From a virus, in IMG/VR virus record IMGVR_UViG_3300027763_000001, positions 1 to 64,000 of that record: a stretch of DNA of 64,000 bases. One strand, written 5' to 3'. The position numbers were made by a program, and so were the translations under genes. Below, in pieces: positions 38,501 through 47,339 of this stretch. How positions within the stretch are numbered: the stretch's first letter is position 1; each line of letters opens with the position of its first letter. The notes below the pieces were generated by a model that had not been told where the DNA came from, searched no databases, and saw only the letters and a list, made by a program, of their open reading frames with translations.

Positions 38501-40920
38501 CTGCCGAGGCAGGCGCGGCCGCCCCCGACCTGGCTTTTAACCGGGTCCTGTTGTTCGCCCGGATGAACGGCAGCGACAACGTCTTTCGCGATAGCGGTCC
38601 TTACGACCACAGCCTGATTCCCTTCGGCAACGTCACACAAATTCCTGGCGGCAAATGGGGCGGCAGCCAGGGGGCCTTCGACTCTTTTGGTGACTGGGTA
38701 GAGGTGCCTACCAACCCCGTGCTGGCCCTGGGGACAGGCGACTTTACTATTTCGATGTGGGCAAAGCGCACCGGCGAAGGCCAAGAAGCCGACTTCTTCC
38801 AGGCCCTGCTGGACAGCCGGACTGCCGAGCCTGAATCTCAGTTCTGCCTGCGCATCAACCGCAGCGTCACCGGCCGGCAGTTGTGCCTCTATGTCGGCGG
38901 GGCGATTCGAATCTTGGGCCAGCCCATGGCCATCAACGTTCGCTACCACGTCGCAGTGGTTCGCAGGAGCGGGATCACCTCTCTCTACATGAACGGGGCT
39001 CCTTCCGGCAGCACCTGGGCTGATACCACCAACTACACCAGCGCCAACTGGACGATTGGCCGAGCCCGGTTTGCTGCAGGAGCCGACCAGTGGTACTTCC
39101 AGGGCCACTTGAACGATGTTCGCATTGAGCGCGGTGCGCTCTACGACGGTGCCTTCATTCCTCCGACCGCTCCGATCGGAACCCCTCCATCGGCTACGGC
39201 CCGCTACTGGCGGCTAGTGGATTTGCGTCCATACCAAGGCTCAAGTGGCGTCTTTTCGCTCTCTGAAGTTGCGTTGCATCAGGGCCGCAACCGGTTGCCT
39301 GGAACCACCACGACCAGTCTGCCGGCGCCCAGCTCCGGTCTGCTGGTCAGCACTCAGGACCTAAGCGCCACCTTGAACTGCGACTGGAGCCGAGCCTCCA
39401 TGGAGCAGATCGGCAGCTGGATCCAAATCGATGCCGGCGGACCTGTCACGGCCGACGGCTTGCGCCTAGCCACGGCCGGGCAGTCTGCCAGGGGCGTCTC
39501 AGGTCTCACGCTGCAGTATTCCAGCGACGGGGCCAACTGGGCCCCCCTAGGGCATGTCGCCAGCATCCCGCTAAGCGATTCAGCCCTAGGCCCTCGGCTG
39601 GGTTTCGTGCCCCTGCCCGGGCCGCCCACCGACATTGTTGATGCTGATTTCGATCGCGTCGTTCTTCTGCTGCGCGGCAATACACCCAGCGCTCTTGCAG
39701 CTGACAGCGGCCCCAGGGGGTTGACGGTCGACAACGTCAATGTTTCAGCCAGCACGATCGAAAGCGCTCAAGGCGGGCAAAGCATGCTGTTCAGTGCTAC
39801 CAGCGGCTCCTACTTGACCCTGGGCGCGACCGGCGGTGATACGGGCCGGCGCTCGGTGTACTTTTCCTTCGGGACCGGCGCCCTGACGGTCGAGCTGGAC
39901 ATTTTCCCGCTGACGATCCCGGCCAACTACTTCTCGCTGTTCAATACCAATGCCATCGGCGATTCAGCCAGCTACGTCAATGGTTTTCAGTGGGTCCTGA
40001 CAAGCACAATGAAGCTAGATCTTTACATCAATGGAGCCTTTCGTGGCGTTTCGCTGGGGTCAGTCAACCTGCGCCAATGGAACCGCTTGCGCCTCAGCCG
40101 TGATACTGCCGGTGTTTGGCGATACAACATCAACGGCGCGGTCGACGGGGCCGCCTTCACTAACGCAGTCGATCTGTCGAGCCGCGCCTTCACGATCGGA
40201 CGGGACGGAGCCAACACTGGCGCTCCCTACCTCTACAACGGCTACATGGATGAGGTGAAGGTTACCCGCGGGCTGGCTCGCGGCAATGCAATACGCATCA
40301 CTAATCTTGCCTGGACCTCCAGCGCCCGAGGGCGCCTGATCGGGGGCTTGGTCACGGGCCGGGCCATGCACAGTATCCTGTTCGGCCGCGGGCGACTGAG
40401 CGGAACCCTGACCACTGTGACTGTCACTGGCTCGCAAGAGACGGCATCCATCACCAGCTTGCCTGACGCGAGCCTGCCGCTGACCGGGCTCGAGCGAATC
40501 GCGATGGACCAGGCCGGAGCGACCGTATCGGCCGGGGGATTTGTGACAGGCCAGACATACCGGATCGCCGGTGTTGGGTCCACCGATTTCAGGCCGATCG
40601 GGGCCGCCTCCAACACGATTGGTCTGATCTTCAAGGCCACGGGCCCAGGGACAGGTAACGGCACTGCGGTCGTAATCAGAACCGTGGACGCGGCGATCCG
40701 GGACATCGCCGGTCTTGGCACGGCGGCCAGTGTCGTCGAGTATGACACCACGAGCACCCCAAACACGATTTACATCGGGCGAGCTCCCGTTGGCACGGAC
40801 CAGACGGCAGCGGGTTGGACGATAGAGCGGACTACTTTCACGGCTCAAGGCATTAAAGTGGGCGAAGCACTGACCGCCACCGGCGCCTGGACTGCACGAA
40901 CTTCTCTCGCTTACGCCTGA
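35518..40920 (+). CDS. Giant tail adhesin with LamG-like and discoidin-like domains, 1,800 aa
   Basis: GGGGAG precedes ATG 35518 by a few bases. The N-terminal domain matches that of the previous gene, followed by GRG-L repeats (IAGRGGLGQ, LTGLGQLRA, LAGRGALTGKL, LAGRGGLGAS). A long beta-propeller-like section (about 240-740) is encoded by AT-richer DNA. Three LamG/ConA-like sandwiches follow (about 790-970, 1010-1220, 1380-1590), each with FDGTED or DSFGDW, DFTISMWAKRTG and GYMDEVKVTRG-type signatures. A discoidin-like part (YWRLVDLRPYQGS... WIQIDAGG...LQYSSDGANWAPLG) lies between the second and third. A C-terminal GSTDFRPIGAASNTIGLIFKATG element ends it. Receptor binding at the host surface is the likely job. 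Confidence 0.75.
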   Translation: MTNWSQDGAPSFNRPELVRFDSLRDSKDLGAITDIKAHLSGFIGAEAGSQSLFFSFQLLVPGAIQVQTVTGSKWTARFVSASLRSESGSIGLDDRGNARGVDIVNSIDADEALAPFPPGKYTVVVSCSQWQSTPFELVLRVNPTTRLHADIAGRGGLGQYTRLRVAVARLSGALTGLGQLRAPGSGLFSGRRDRPLVGGFLAGRGALTGKLSVREPLRGLSGAFLAGRGGLGASTVVSNNLGPRMWASRLVTPTEATDSASYASVALSEADYSLHAFYYLPPGSPSSQRRLAVTYRAPNGQVLWSRLTDIYCLTNDTQGWKVLALTGGDFLLFSQSQAAFNGLLVIRIGRDGVVAWKRQFGSRINPVVGSNNSSEIDEISDAVLQPSLNRVIFAVVMGIGLGGITPGYITLDLNTGAAVSARALRGGTMQIDSDGVTLNAPLIKTDGRFILTGSKRGQPAYTWTVECDGNLTGVNTFYKYTDGTSLVFDGSAVLHGDGSLTIAGGSAIRSFEDGGGRADTGFPLLQLAPDLTIRRRVTSAAGNGDFTRGALIATDALGALHYGNEDGIYSRDYEGDLTYRYTTFAGLPGQINQISATKPGPWFNVASQWGILATSTASSQPALGTVVVGFEIDMAPTTVANGLNYSITIGTSEDVPQARQVVPAVVALDLDENDGDIVPIAFVSLAVVLNTSTPAWNPAFADASSILAWELTSSTIRRGTSSGFPQLAIKLDPAIEPDPLAQFVVFHLPGTGIPDTNFFVDYSQFAHQPVPLGNVKYSTEQALYPDLGGFFERTSIRFDGTEDAIAYAPSPAFRFGKENFTIEAKIFRLNSNPCVLFSNSQVGDPGAHSNSFYLALGADGILEIFSIGRGRLSPVFSASPRRTVPYGVWSHVALTREDQIWRVHINGQADAAAWRYDLDLSAGALLIGRGTQIPTNGFFGLGPQGADYFPFTGFMVDIRITKGAARYHRNFRPRAAPIQYLPAGPPASSPAGTEPAEAGAAAPDLAFNRVLLFARMNGSDNVFRDSGPYDHSLIPFGNVTQIPGGKWGGSQGAFDSFGDWVEVPTNPVLALGTGDFTISMWAKRTGEGQEADFFQALLDSRTAEPESQFCLRINRSVTGRQLCLYVGGAIRILGQPMAINVRYHVAVVRRSGITSLYMNGAPSGSTWADTTNYTSANWTIGRARFAAGADQWYFQGHLNDVRIERGALYDGAFIPPTAPIGTPPSATARYWRLVDLRPYQGSSGVFSLSEVALHQGRNRLPGTTTTSLPAPSSGLLVSTQDLSATLNCDWSRASMEQIGSWIQIDAGGPVTADGLRLATAGQSARGVSGLTLQYSSDGANWAPLGHVASIPLSDSALGPRLGFVPLPGPPTDIVDADFDRVVLLLRGNTPSALAADSGPRGLTVDNVNVSASTIESAQGGQSMLFSATSGSYLTLGATGGDTGRRSVYFSFGTGALTVELDIFPLTIPANYFSLFNTNAIGDSASYVNGFQWVLTSTMKLDLYINGAFRGVSLGSVNLRQWNRLRLSRDTAGVWRYNINGAVDGAAFTNAVDLSSRAFTIGRDGANTGAPYLYNGYMDEVKVTRGLARGNAIRITNLAWTSSARGRLIGGLVTGRAMHSILFGRGRLSGTLTTVTVTGSQETASITSLPDASLPLTGLERIAMDQAGATVSAGGFVTGQTYRIAGVGSTDFRPIGAASNTIGLIFKATGPGTGNGTAVVIRTVDAAIRDIAGLGTAASVVEYDTTSTPNTIYIGRAPVGTDQTAAGWTIERTTFTAQGIKVGEALTATGAWTARTSLAYA

Positions 40921-40923
40921 GCC

Positions 40924-43900
40924 TTGGCCAACCAGACGATCACCACCGCACTCAACTATGACAGCGCCGCTATTGGCGGTTTGCTGGATGGCGAGAGCAT
41001 CACGATCAACGGCGGGTCGCTAACGATTGACGCGGACACGCAGATCAACCAGCAGGCGGCGGCGTTTGGCAATGTCACGCTGTCGTCGACGCTGAGCGGG
41101 TCGGTCCTGATCGACGGCATGAAGGTCTGGGAGGTGCCGTTCTCGTCGGCGTCTGGAAACGTGCCCACGCAGGCGGCGCTCGGGAGCAATAACGTCACAG
41201 GCGGCACCAGCGGCGCGACGGGTGAGTTGACCCGTGTGTGGGCGGCAGGATCGTTTGACCCTGCCGCGGCGGGCGGCGCTATGCCTGCTTCGGGCTACAT
41301 CAAGCTGCGGAGCACGACCGGAAACTTCCAAGCGGGCGAGAGCATTACGCTTCCGGGCGGTGCCACGATTGTCGCCAGCAATGCGGGCAAGCGCGGCACC
41401 ATCCAAGTCATCGCGCGCACGATTGGCGGGGTCGGCGTTTTCATGGCAGTACCGCGTCTGGCTTCCTGCGTTGTCGATGGCACCTGGTACGAGCTGGGCA
41501 CCACTGACGGCACGAACAATCAGATTTTCACGCTGCCCGTGCGCGAGGAATTAGGCGGCATCCAGATCGAGACTGCCCCCGGATCGGGCGTTTATGAGTG
41601 GTACCCCAACGCAGGCGACATTTGGAACGGCCACTACACTGTCAACGAGGGACTGAATATCACCAATGGCACCCTGGCAAGGAATGCCATTTCGGCGTTT
41701 CCCTATCCACCGGCGGAACGTCTCCGGGAAACTACGGCAACGGGCGTGCATAGTGCTTCGTTCCCGCTTGGTCAATTCGACACCAGCTTCCCGCCTGGCA
41801 CCTATACCTTTTCCACCGTCTTGAAGCGTGAGACGCGGCAATGGGCAGCGGTACAGTTTTCCACAAATGGCGGTGCCGACCGTTACGGCGTATTGGTGGA
41901 CCTGGACGCGGGGACGCTCACTGCTATCCCTAATGTCGGCAATCCGACCGGAACAAACTCTTCGATTGCCGTAGATAGCAACGGCTGGTATCGGGTAAAC
42001 GTCACGATTAACCACTCAGGCGCGGGACAGACCGGCCAATGTACCGTTGCAACTTCAAACTCCGCAACCCCGACCTATGTGACCGGCCTGCCGTCCTTTG
42101 CCGGCAACGCCTCGGAGGGCGTCTATATCGCCCTGTCGCGGCTGGAAATGGCAACGTTCTCTTTCATCCCTACGAATGATGTTCGCGGAAAGTATTGCGC
42201 TGTGGACCCGATTGCGGGAACAGTTAAGCTGGCACTTCGCGGAGCAAATAATTCCGGCTTCAAACCACCTTCGGGCTGCAAGGTCAGGATACCAAACGTC
42301 TTTTTGTCCACCACGCAACCGGTAGATAGCGCCGCACCGATGCTGACCGCGCTGAACACGCGGTACTATATCCAATCCGGCAATCCCGGCCCCACGGTGA
42401 GAGGGGCTGTGCTGAATTGGTTCAACACCGGCAACATTGTGATTTCCGATAGCTGCACTACACAATACATCAACAGCACGGCAATCACTAACTGTTGCGT
42501 CGGTGTGGGCCTGATGCCATCAACCACTACCGCCCTCGCAATAGCAAACGTCACCGCCGGAAACGTGACCGATAGCCGATTCACCCGACGCAGTAACACG
42601 ACGGTTTTTTCCGCAGTAGCTAGCACCAATATCGCAATCCAGCGATGCCGGTTTGACCTGATTGCCCGCTGGCAGGGCCTTTCGCAAAGGCAAACGACCG
42701 GACCAACTCAGTTCCCTACTGTGAATTTGGGAATGTCCAACTTCGTTTTCGAGGACGGCGAGGTGATCAATGGGCAGACTACAATCGGCGCGGGAAACTC
42801 AAACGGCCTGATCAAGAATTTTAAGTACGCGGATGTCATGGCCGGCGGCACCCCCGCAGTAGCGAGTTCGGCTATTCTTGCGCAAGGCACAAACATCACG
42901 ATTGATGGGTTTACGGCGCTAGGTGGATTGCTGAATGTACATCCCTATGACCAGATTGTGAACCTTGCGGTCAGCGGCGGATATTACACCAACCTGTCAA
43001 TTGGAAACATCGGCACACCGTCAGCCCCGTTCAATGGTGGTACGGTTAACCCGATGGGGTACATCTTGAACGGGTTTGCGGGTTCCAGGGCCACACTCCG
43101 GCGCATCTACACCACTAATAACCGCCTCGGGCCTGTGTTGTTTACTGCAAACGGCCCGTTGTTTGAAATGTTCGATGTCTGGGCCACCGGATCACAATTT
43201 ATCGACTTGAACGGCCCATCTATCACCAGCCGGGGCGGTCGCTGGTCGAATTTCAGGCGCGGCGTTGCGAATGCAAACGGCACTCATTGGGATGATGCAT
43301 ATATCTCCACTACGAATGGGCGCATTACGGTCATGGCAAACGAGCCTACAGTCGCTTCCGCAAGCCAATTTTCCGGCACATTCGGCATCGGCTCCGGCTA
43401 TACCGGCACAGGCAGCATAGTTCTTTCAAGGTTGACGGATGAGGCAGTCTGGACCTCGCCCCATCGGTTCTATGGTCACACCGCGTTCGGCGGCGGTGGA
43501 TCGCCCGGCGGGGCAGGCACGCAAAACCTGCTTTGGGAATACAAGATCGACACGGGCAGCGGTTTTGGAGCGTCCTGGACATTTTTGGCAAACACGGTGC
43601 AAACCGTTGGCGACCCGGCGAATGGCGCGACCACGGTAACGATGAACGGAACCGACTTGGCGGCGCTGACCCGCCAGCCGCAGATCGGGGATTTTATCCA
43701 GCACAGCACTTTCCGACTGCCGCAGGATACGATCATCACCAACATCGTCGGGAACGTGATCAGCGTCTCCAACGCTTTCGTCTCCTCGCTGCTGGGCCCA
43801 AGCGGCACGATTTCTTTCTCGCCGGTTAACGTCGCTGTCAGCCCGACCGATGGCTACCTCCTGCAAATCCGGTGCCGCGCGACTTTGGCCGCAACGGGGA

Positions 43901-44226
43901 CGCTTACAACCGGGTTTTCTGCAGGCATCCAGACCAACGCGATAGATCAGCAAATTCCGCACCCCTTGCCGGGTTCGCTGGTCAACATTACCAATCTTGT
44001 TCCGCAGACGCGGGTCAAGGTCAGCCGGGTGGACACCGGCGTAACCTTGCAGCAAGCATCGTGCGGCGCGGGTACAAGTCTGGCCTTTGATTTTCAGTAC
44101 ACAGGCGCGGTGGAGGTGGAGGCGCGAAACGCGGGCGGCGCTCCAACGTACGAGCCGTGGGTGACACAAGTCACCATTTCACCTGCGACGCCGATAAACA
44201 TCGCCGCGCTTCAAGAACCCGACTAA
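40924..44226 (+). CDS. Tail fibre/tailspike-like protein, 1,100 aa
   Basis: The start is TTG 40924, three bases after the preceding stop. The N-terminal section reads as short beta-turns (ALNYDSAAIGGLLDGESITINGGSLTIDADTQI), typical of fibre proteins with parallel-beta structure. The middle contains right-handed beta-helix-like runs (TNITIDGFTALGGLL, NLAVSGGYYTNLSIGN). An apparent carbohydrate-facing part follows, and the C terminus has Ig-like strands. Codon use differs from the rest of the phage: GCG for Ala and CGC-rich dinucleotides are common and overall GC is lower, consistent with import from another phage lineage. The enzymatic site, if any, is not recognised. Confidence 0.65.
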   Translation: MANQTITTALNYDSAAIGGLLDGESITINGGSLTIDADTQINQQAAAFGNVTLSSTLSGSVLIDGMKVWEVPFSSASGNVPTQAALGSNNVTGGTSGATGELTRVWAAGSFDPAAAGGAMPASGYIKLRSTTGNFQAGESITLPGGATIVASNAGKRGTIQVIARTIGGVGVFMAVPRLASCVVDGTWYELGTTDGTNNQIFTLPVREELGGIQIETAPGSGVYEWYPNAGDIWNGHYTVNEGLNITNGTLARNAISAFPYPPAERLRETTATGVHSASFPLGQFDTSFPPGTYTFSTVLKRETRQWAAVQFSTNGGADRYGVLVDLDAGTLTAIPNVGNPTGTNSSIAVDSNGWYRVNVTINHSGAGQTGQCTVATSNSATPTYVTGLPSFAGNASEGVYIALSRLEMATFSFIPTNDVRGKYCAVDPIAGTVKLALRGANNSGFKPPSGCKVRIPNVFLSTTQPVDSAAPMLTALNTRYYIQSGNPGPTVRGAVLNWFNTGNIVISDSCTTQYINSTAITNCCVGVGLMPSTTTALAIANVTAGNVTDSRFTRRSNTTVFSAVASTNIAIQRCRFDLIARWQGLSQRQTTGPTQFPTVNLGMSNFVFEDGEVINGQTTIGAGNSNGLIKNFKYADVMAGGTPAVASSAILAQGTNITIDGFTALGGLLNVHPYDQIVNLAVSGGYYTNLSIGNIGTPSAPFNGGTVNPMGYILNGFAGSRATLRRIYTTNNRLGPVLFTANGPLFEMFDVWATGSQFIDLNGPSITSRGGRWSNFRRGVANANGTHWDDAYISTTNGRITVMANEPTVASASQFSGTFGIGSGYTGTGSIVLSRLTDEAVWTSPHRFYGHTAFGGGGSPGGAGTQNLLWEYKIDTGSGFGASWTFLANTVQTVGDPANGATTVTMNGTDLAALTRQPQIGDFIQHSTFRLPQDTIITNIVGNVISVSNAFVSSLLGPSGTISFSPVNVAVSPTDGYLLQIRCRATLAATGTLTTGFSAGIQTNAIDQQIPHPLPGSLVNITNLVPQTRVKVSRVDTGVTLQQASCGAGTSLAFDFQYTGAVEVEARNAGGAPTYEPWVTQVTISPATPINIAALQEPD

Positions 44227-44237
44227 AGGAAAACCCC

Positions 44238-45680
44238 ATGCCTATCGCAACTGACTTCACCGTCTCCCCAGCCGGCGACATTCGCCGCCAGGCGGGCGCC
44301 AGTACGGAGGTCTACTCCGTACTGGCGCTGCACGCATGGTTGCAGGCCTCAGCGTATCAGGAAGCAGTAACAGGCGACGACTTTTTGGATATTTATACGC
44401 CAAACCCTTCCAAACTGGACGGCCCACGCGATACAGCCGTTGCTTCGCGCCTGAACTTGCTTACAAAGGGATCGGTCGCGTACAACCTGGACGACGCGGC
44501 AGCGAGGTTTGTCAACTTTGGATCGGTCAAGCAGCAGGGTGCATTTGTTCAATACTCCGGCTTCAAGACCATTGGCGGCATCGTGGCCGCCAGCCCAATC
44601 TATGTGGTGCAAAGCGGTTCGAAGCTGACGAAGTTCTGGGCCAATGGCCATGTGCAGATCATAATCAAGGTCAAGACAGCGAACGCCTTTATCGACGGCG
44701 GAAACGTTACCGCCTTCAGTCGGAAATGGGGCCAAACCTATTCCCACTTCGATGTAAACCTATCGGCCGGGGGCGAGAGCAACGCGGCGCTTTCGACCGC
44801 GCTTGATGGAAATATCCTATTAACTGAAGCCCAGGCGGCGGCGCTTTCGACCAAGGTGGCGGTGGCGTTCGGCGACACCACTCAGGATCTAGTGAATGGC
44901 AATGGCGCTAAGTCATATAAAGGCACCATCACTCTTTCCGATTCCTGCACATTGCAAGAAGCGTATCAATACTTGCAATACCTTACGCGAGAAGATAGCG
45001 CGGCCACGCTAAACGGTATTCCCGGCTGGCGTTACCGTGCGCTCAATGCGGCGTACACCGAAATCCCGGCGGCCCCGTTTGGGACGTTCGCTGGCGGCAA
45101 ATTCTTCCTGGCGCAGGGCTGGTTCATTACTGGCGTCCTTCCGGCTGAAAGCACAAAATATCAGCTGATCGCGCACGACGGGACCGAACAAGTTCCGCCC
45201 ACGCTTGCCAGCATTACGATTGGCAACCTTGACGTCGGGTACCGAGTGGTGGTGGCTCGTGACGATGGATCGGGTGAAGTCTTGAAGGACGAATACACGC
45301 CTGTTGCAGCGGCTGCCGGTGCCACGGCTTTAGCGGTGGTGGAAAGCATTAAGACCGATACACCTGCGGCGGGCGTGATCCGCGTTAAGGGATTACGTTA
45401 CACCTACGCTTCTTTTAATGCAGGCACCAAGACCTTCTCCGGCCTTTCCCCGGCTCTATCGAGCAGCATTGTCACAGCAGATGACGTTTTCGTGCCGTTC
45501 ATTGACCGCATTGCAACCGCAGGGACTGAAACGGTATCGTTTATCCATGCCGGCAACTTCAATGCACAGGTGTTGGTCCGTTATGGCGTCGGCAGTTCGC
45601 CCATTCAGCCGTACGCTACGACCCTGACTATCACAAGCTCGGGCGGTTCTGTGAACGCAAGCCGCGATAGTGATGTGTAA
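44238..45680 (+). CDS. Tail-associated protein, 480 aa
   Basis: ATG 44238 follows AAAGGAAAA. The product (MPIATDFTVSPAGDIRRQAG...) is beta-rich, with sections such as FVNFGSVKQQGAFVQYSGFKTIGGIVAASPIYVVQSGSKLTKFWANGHVQIIIKVKTAN. I associate this style with phage baseplate or fibre-attachment proteins. A repeat-like C-terminal half (AESTKYQLIAHDGTEQVPPTLASITIGNLDVGYRVVVARDDGSGEV) resembles fibre stalks. It shares the unusual codon use of the preceding gene, and its TAA overlaps the next ATG (TAATG). Probably part of a transferred fibre module. Confidence 0.6.
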   Translation: MPIATDFTVSPAGDIRRQAGASTEVYSVLALHAWLQASAYQEAVTGDDFLDIYTPNPSKLDGPRDTAVASRLNLLTKGSVAYNLDDAAARFVNFGSVKQQGAFVQYSGFKTIGGIVAASPIYVVQSGSKLTKFWANGHVQIIIKVKTANAFIDGGNVTAFSRKWGQTYSHFDVNLSAGGESNAALSTALDGNILLTEAQAAALSTKVAVAFGDTTQDLVNGNGAKSYKGTITLSDSCTLQEAYQYLQYLTREDSAATLNGIPGWRYRALNAAYTEIPAAPFGTFAGGKFFLAQGWFITGVLPAESTKYQLIAHDGTEQVPPTLASITIGNLDVGYRVVVARDDGSGEVLKDEYTPVAAAAGATALAVVESIKTDTPAAGVIRVKGLRYTYASFNAGTKTFSGLSPALSSSIVTADDVFVPFIDRIATAGTETVSFIHAGNFNAQVLVRYGVGSSPIQPYATTLTITSSGGSVNASRDSDV

Positions 45681-46117
45681 TGCCTTACCACATAGCGCCA
45701 TTCACTTTTGATTTCGAAGCGTCACTCATATACATAGATGAAGGCGTGCCCGACATCCTCTGTATTCCACTTTACACTGCTATCAAAGCAGCGCAGGCCA
45801 GTGAAGAAGGAATCATCTATGACCGAATCAGCAAAGGATCAGGCCTTACCGTCCTTGGTCCCGGTGTTCAGGAAGGCATCACCGTCAAATTACTGGGGAT
45901 GTGGCAGCTTAAGTTCCCTGCCGGAAACTACATCGCCCGGGTCGCGGGAGGAAATCTTGTCGGCGGACCAAACGGAGACCCCATCGCCTACTCCGCCGGG
46001 GTCCAAACCCTCCTAATCCAATCCGCTGCTTCTACTGTGGTGATGGCTAGCGGCCAAGGCAACTGCGCAACCCCCGACCAAGTCGCTGCGATCGTAAAGG
46101 GAGCGGTAAGTGCGTAG
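45680..46117 (+). CDS. Small tail-module protein, 145 aa
   Basis: The start lies in a TAATG overlap with the 480-residue gene. The product is a compact beta protein (FTFDFEASLIYIDEGVPDILCIPLYTAIKAAQASEEGIIYDRI, VKLLGMWQLKFPAGNYIARVAGGNLVGG). A Val/Ala-rich end, SAASTVVMASGQGNCATPDQVAAIVKGAVSA, could mount on a neighbour. It continues the transferred fibre module. Whether it is a chaperone or structural is unknown. Confidence 0.55.
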   Translation: MPYHIAPFTFDFEASLIYIDEGVPDILCIPLYTAIKAAQASEEGIIYDRISKGSGLTVLGPGVQEGITVKLLGMWQLKFPAGNYIARVAGGNLVGGPNGDPIAYSAGVQTLLIQSAASTVVMASGQGNCATPDQVAAIVKGAVSA

Positions 46118-46173
46118 CGGCTCTCTTTAGGGTCGAGCTCAGGACAGTGGCCCGCGGCACGCCACGCATCTGC

Positions 46174-46179
46174 CAGAAT
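46174..46179 (+). promoter_or_regulatory. CAGAAT element within conserved CTGCCAGAATG
   Basis: This is the second copy of the 11-mer also found at 35478-35488, lying 24 bases ahead of ATG 46203. A GAGAGGAAAG ribosome-binding site follows it. No good -35 hexamer was found. Confidence 0.3.
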
Positions 46180-46202
46180 GAGAGGAAAGCCTCCACCAGC
46201 CC

Positions 46203-46625
46203 ATGCCGTTCTCCCAGTACATGGCCACCCAGATACTGAACTGGGTGCGCGGCACGGTCATGCCAGCGGCCCCGACCGGCCTGTTCATTACCATTCACAG
46301 CGCCAGCCCCACTAATGACGGCTCGGCGGCCAACATCACCTCTACGGTTACCGGCAATAACAACCGCATTCAGCTGCCCCAAGCAGACCTGGCTGCTATC
46401 ACCTCGGTCGGCGGTGGTGGCTTCGAGAGGCTGAATGCTCAGACAGTGATCATCACCAACAGCGCTGTCAATGGCGCCTCGGCGTTTGCCAGTCATGCTG
46501 CCGTTTGGAATGCCAACACGGGGGGCGACCTGCTGCTCCATGACGCACTTTCGGTGGTGACGGAGATCCAGTTTGGCGATCTCGTAAAATTCGATCCCTC
46601 GACCTTCTCGCTTCGAGTTATTTGA
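46203..46625 (+). CDS. Phage tail fibre-type small protein, 140 aa
   Basis: ATG 46203 follows an AGAGGAAAG ribosome-binding site. The product shows the familiar layout of small tail proteins: MPFSQYMATQILNWVRGTVMPAAPTGLFITIHSASPTNDGSAANITS, then GGGGFERLNAQTVIITNSAV and GDLLLHDALSVVTEIQFGDLVKFDPSTFSLRVI. Many phages carry such proteins at the tail tip or fibre base. It is followed by a stop/start overlap (TTGATG) with a tiny basic gene. Confidence 0.65.
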   Translation: MPFSQYMATQILNWVRGTVMPAAPTGLFITIHSASPTNDGSAANITSTVTGNNNRIQLPQADLAAITSVGGGGFERLNAQTVIITNSAVNGASAFASHAAVWNANTGGDLLLHDALSVVTEIQFGDLVKFDPSTFSLRVI

Positions 46626-46774
46626 TGGCAACTCAAACGAAGACCACCGGCCTGGGCAAGACTTGGCTCCAGGGCGACAAAAAGGACCCCGTGCATCACA
46701 AGACCACCCAAGGCAACGGGCGGGGCAGCCGAGCAAAAGGGAGCCGGAAGCTCAGTCGCGGTCAGGGGCGATAA
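46625..46774 (+). CDS. Small very basic protein, 49 aa
   Basis: ATG 46625 overlaps the preceding stop (TGATG) and the frame ends at TAA 46772-46774, one base before the next start. The product (MATQTKTTGLGKTWLQGDKK...) contains many Lys/Arg residues and ends KGSRKLSRGQGR, consistent with nucleic-acid or virion binding. The tight coupling on both sides supports translation. Confidence 0.55.
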   Translation: MATQTKTTGLGKTWLQGDKKDPVHHKTTQGNGRGSRAKGSRKLSRGQGR

Positions 46775-46775
46775 A

Positions 46776-47111
46776 TTGGAAGTCTTCCTGGACAAGGCGG
46801 TCGGGCCCGAGCGCCTTGTCGTCGAGGTCCGACTGGAACATGCCGCCATCCGCACAGCGCTAGACCTTCACTGGGTTCATTGGATGGTCTTCCAGGTGCT
46901 CGCCGGAGCCGACGCCCCGGTGACTTATCTCAATGGCGAGATTCTCGGCGGCGGCAGCAGAAACTTTGAGATCGCCCGCGTCCACGATACGGAGCGCCAG
47001 GAGGACGTCTACACATGCTCCTGGGATGCCGCCACGCCTCTGCTCGATGACCCCGACGTAATTGACCTGGAGATTATTGAGAAGCGCTTGGCTCTGCCGG
47101 CTGGGGCGTGA
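46776..47111 (+). CDS. Hypothetical protein at the end of the tail block, 111 aa
   Basis: TTG 46776 begins one base after the preceding stop. The product is alpha/beta (MEVFLDKAVGPERLVVEVRLEHAAIRTALDLHWVHWMVFQVLAG... TYLNGEILGG...VYTCSWDAATPLLDDPDVIDLEIIEKRL) and acidic at the C terminus. Its end overlaps the convergent minus-strand gene by 38 bases. No family is recognised; tail assembly by context only. Confidence 0.5.
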   Translation: MEVFLDKAVGPERLVVEVRLEHAAIRTALDLHWVHWMVFQVLAGADAPVTYLNGEILGGGSRNFEIARVHDTERQEDVYTCSWDAATPLLDDPDVIDLEIIEKRLALPAGA

Positions 47112-47313
47112 GGCCGAAGAGGGCTCGCGCTTGCCGTATCTGCAGCTCCCTGCGCTCGTCTTGATCAGCCTGATAGGCCGCCAGGAAGTCCCACTCTTCG
47201 ACCGACTCCCAGTCGCTCCAGGAGCTGCTGGCGATGCCGTCGCCGGGGTAAAGGCTGTCTAGGTTAAATCGATGCCGCCACTGCAGGGTGCGATCGCCTT
47301 CGTTGACAATCAT
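47074..47313 (-). CDS. Hypothetical small protein, 79 aa
   Basis: ATG 47313 gives MIVNEGDRTLQWRHRFNLDSLYPGDGIASSSWSDWESVEEWDFLAAYQADQDERRELQIRQARALFGL. The acidic, Trp-rich centre and amphipathic helix at the end read as a natural protein. It ends the leftward run that begins at 63.3 kb. The function is unknown. Confidence 0.55.
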   Translation of the reverse strand: MIVNEGDRTLQWRHRFNLDSLYPGDGIASSSWSDWESVEEWDFLAAYQADQDERRELQIRQARALFGLTPQPAEPSASQ

Positions 47314-47339
47314 TCGGAACTGAATTGGAGCGCTGCTTA

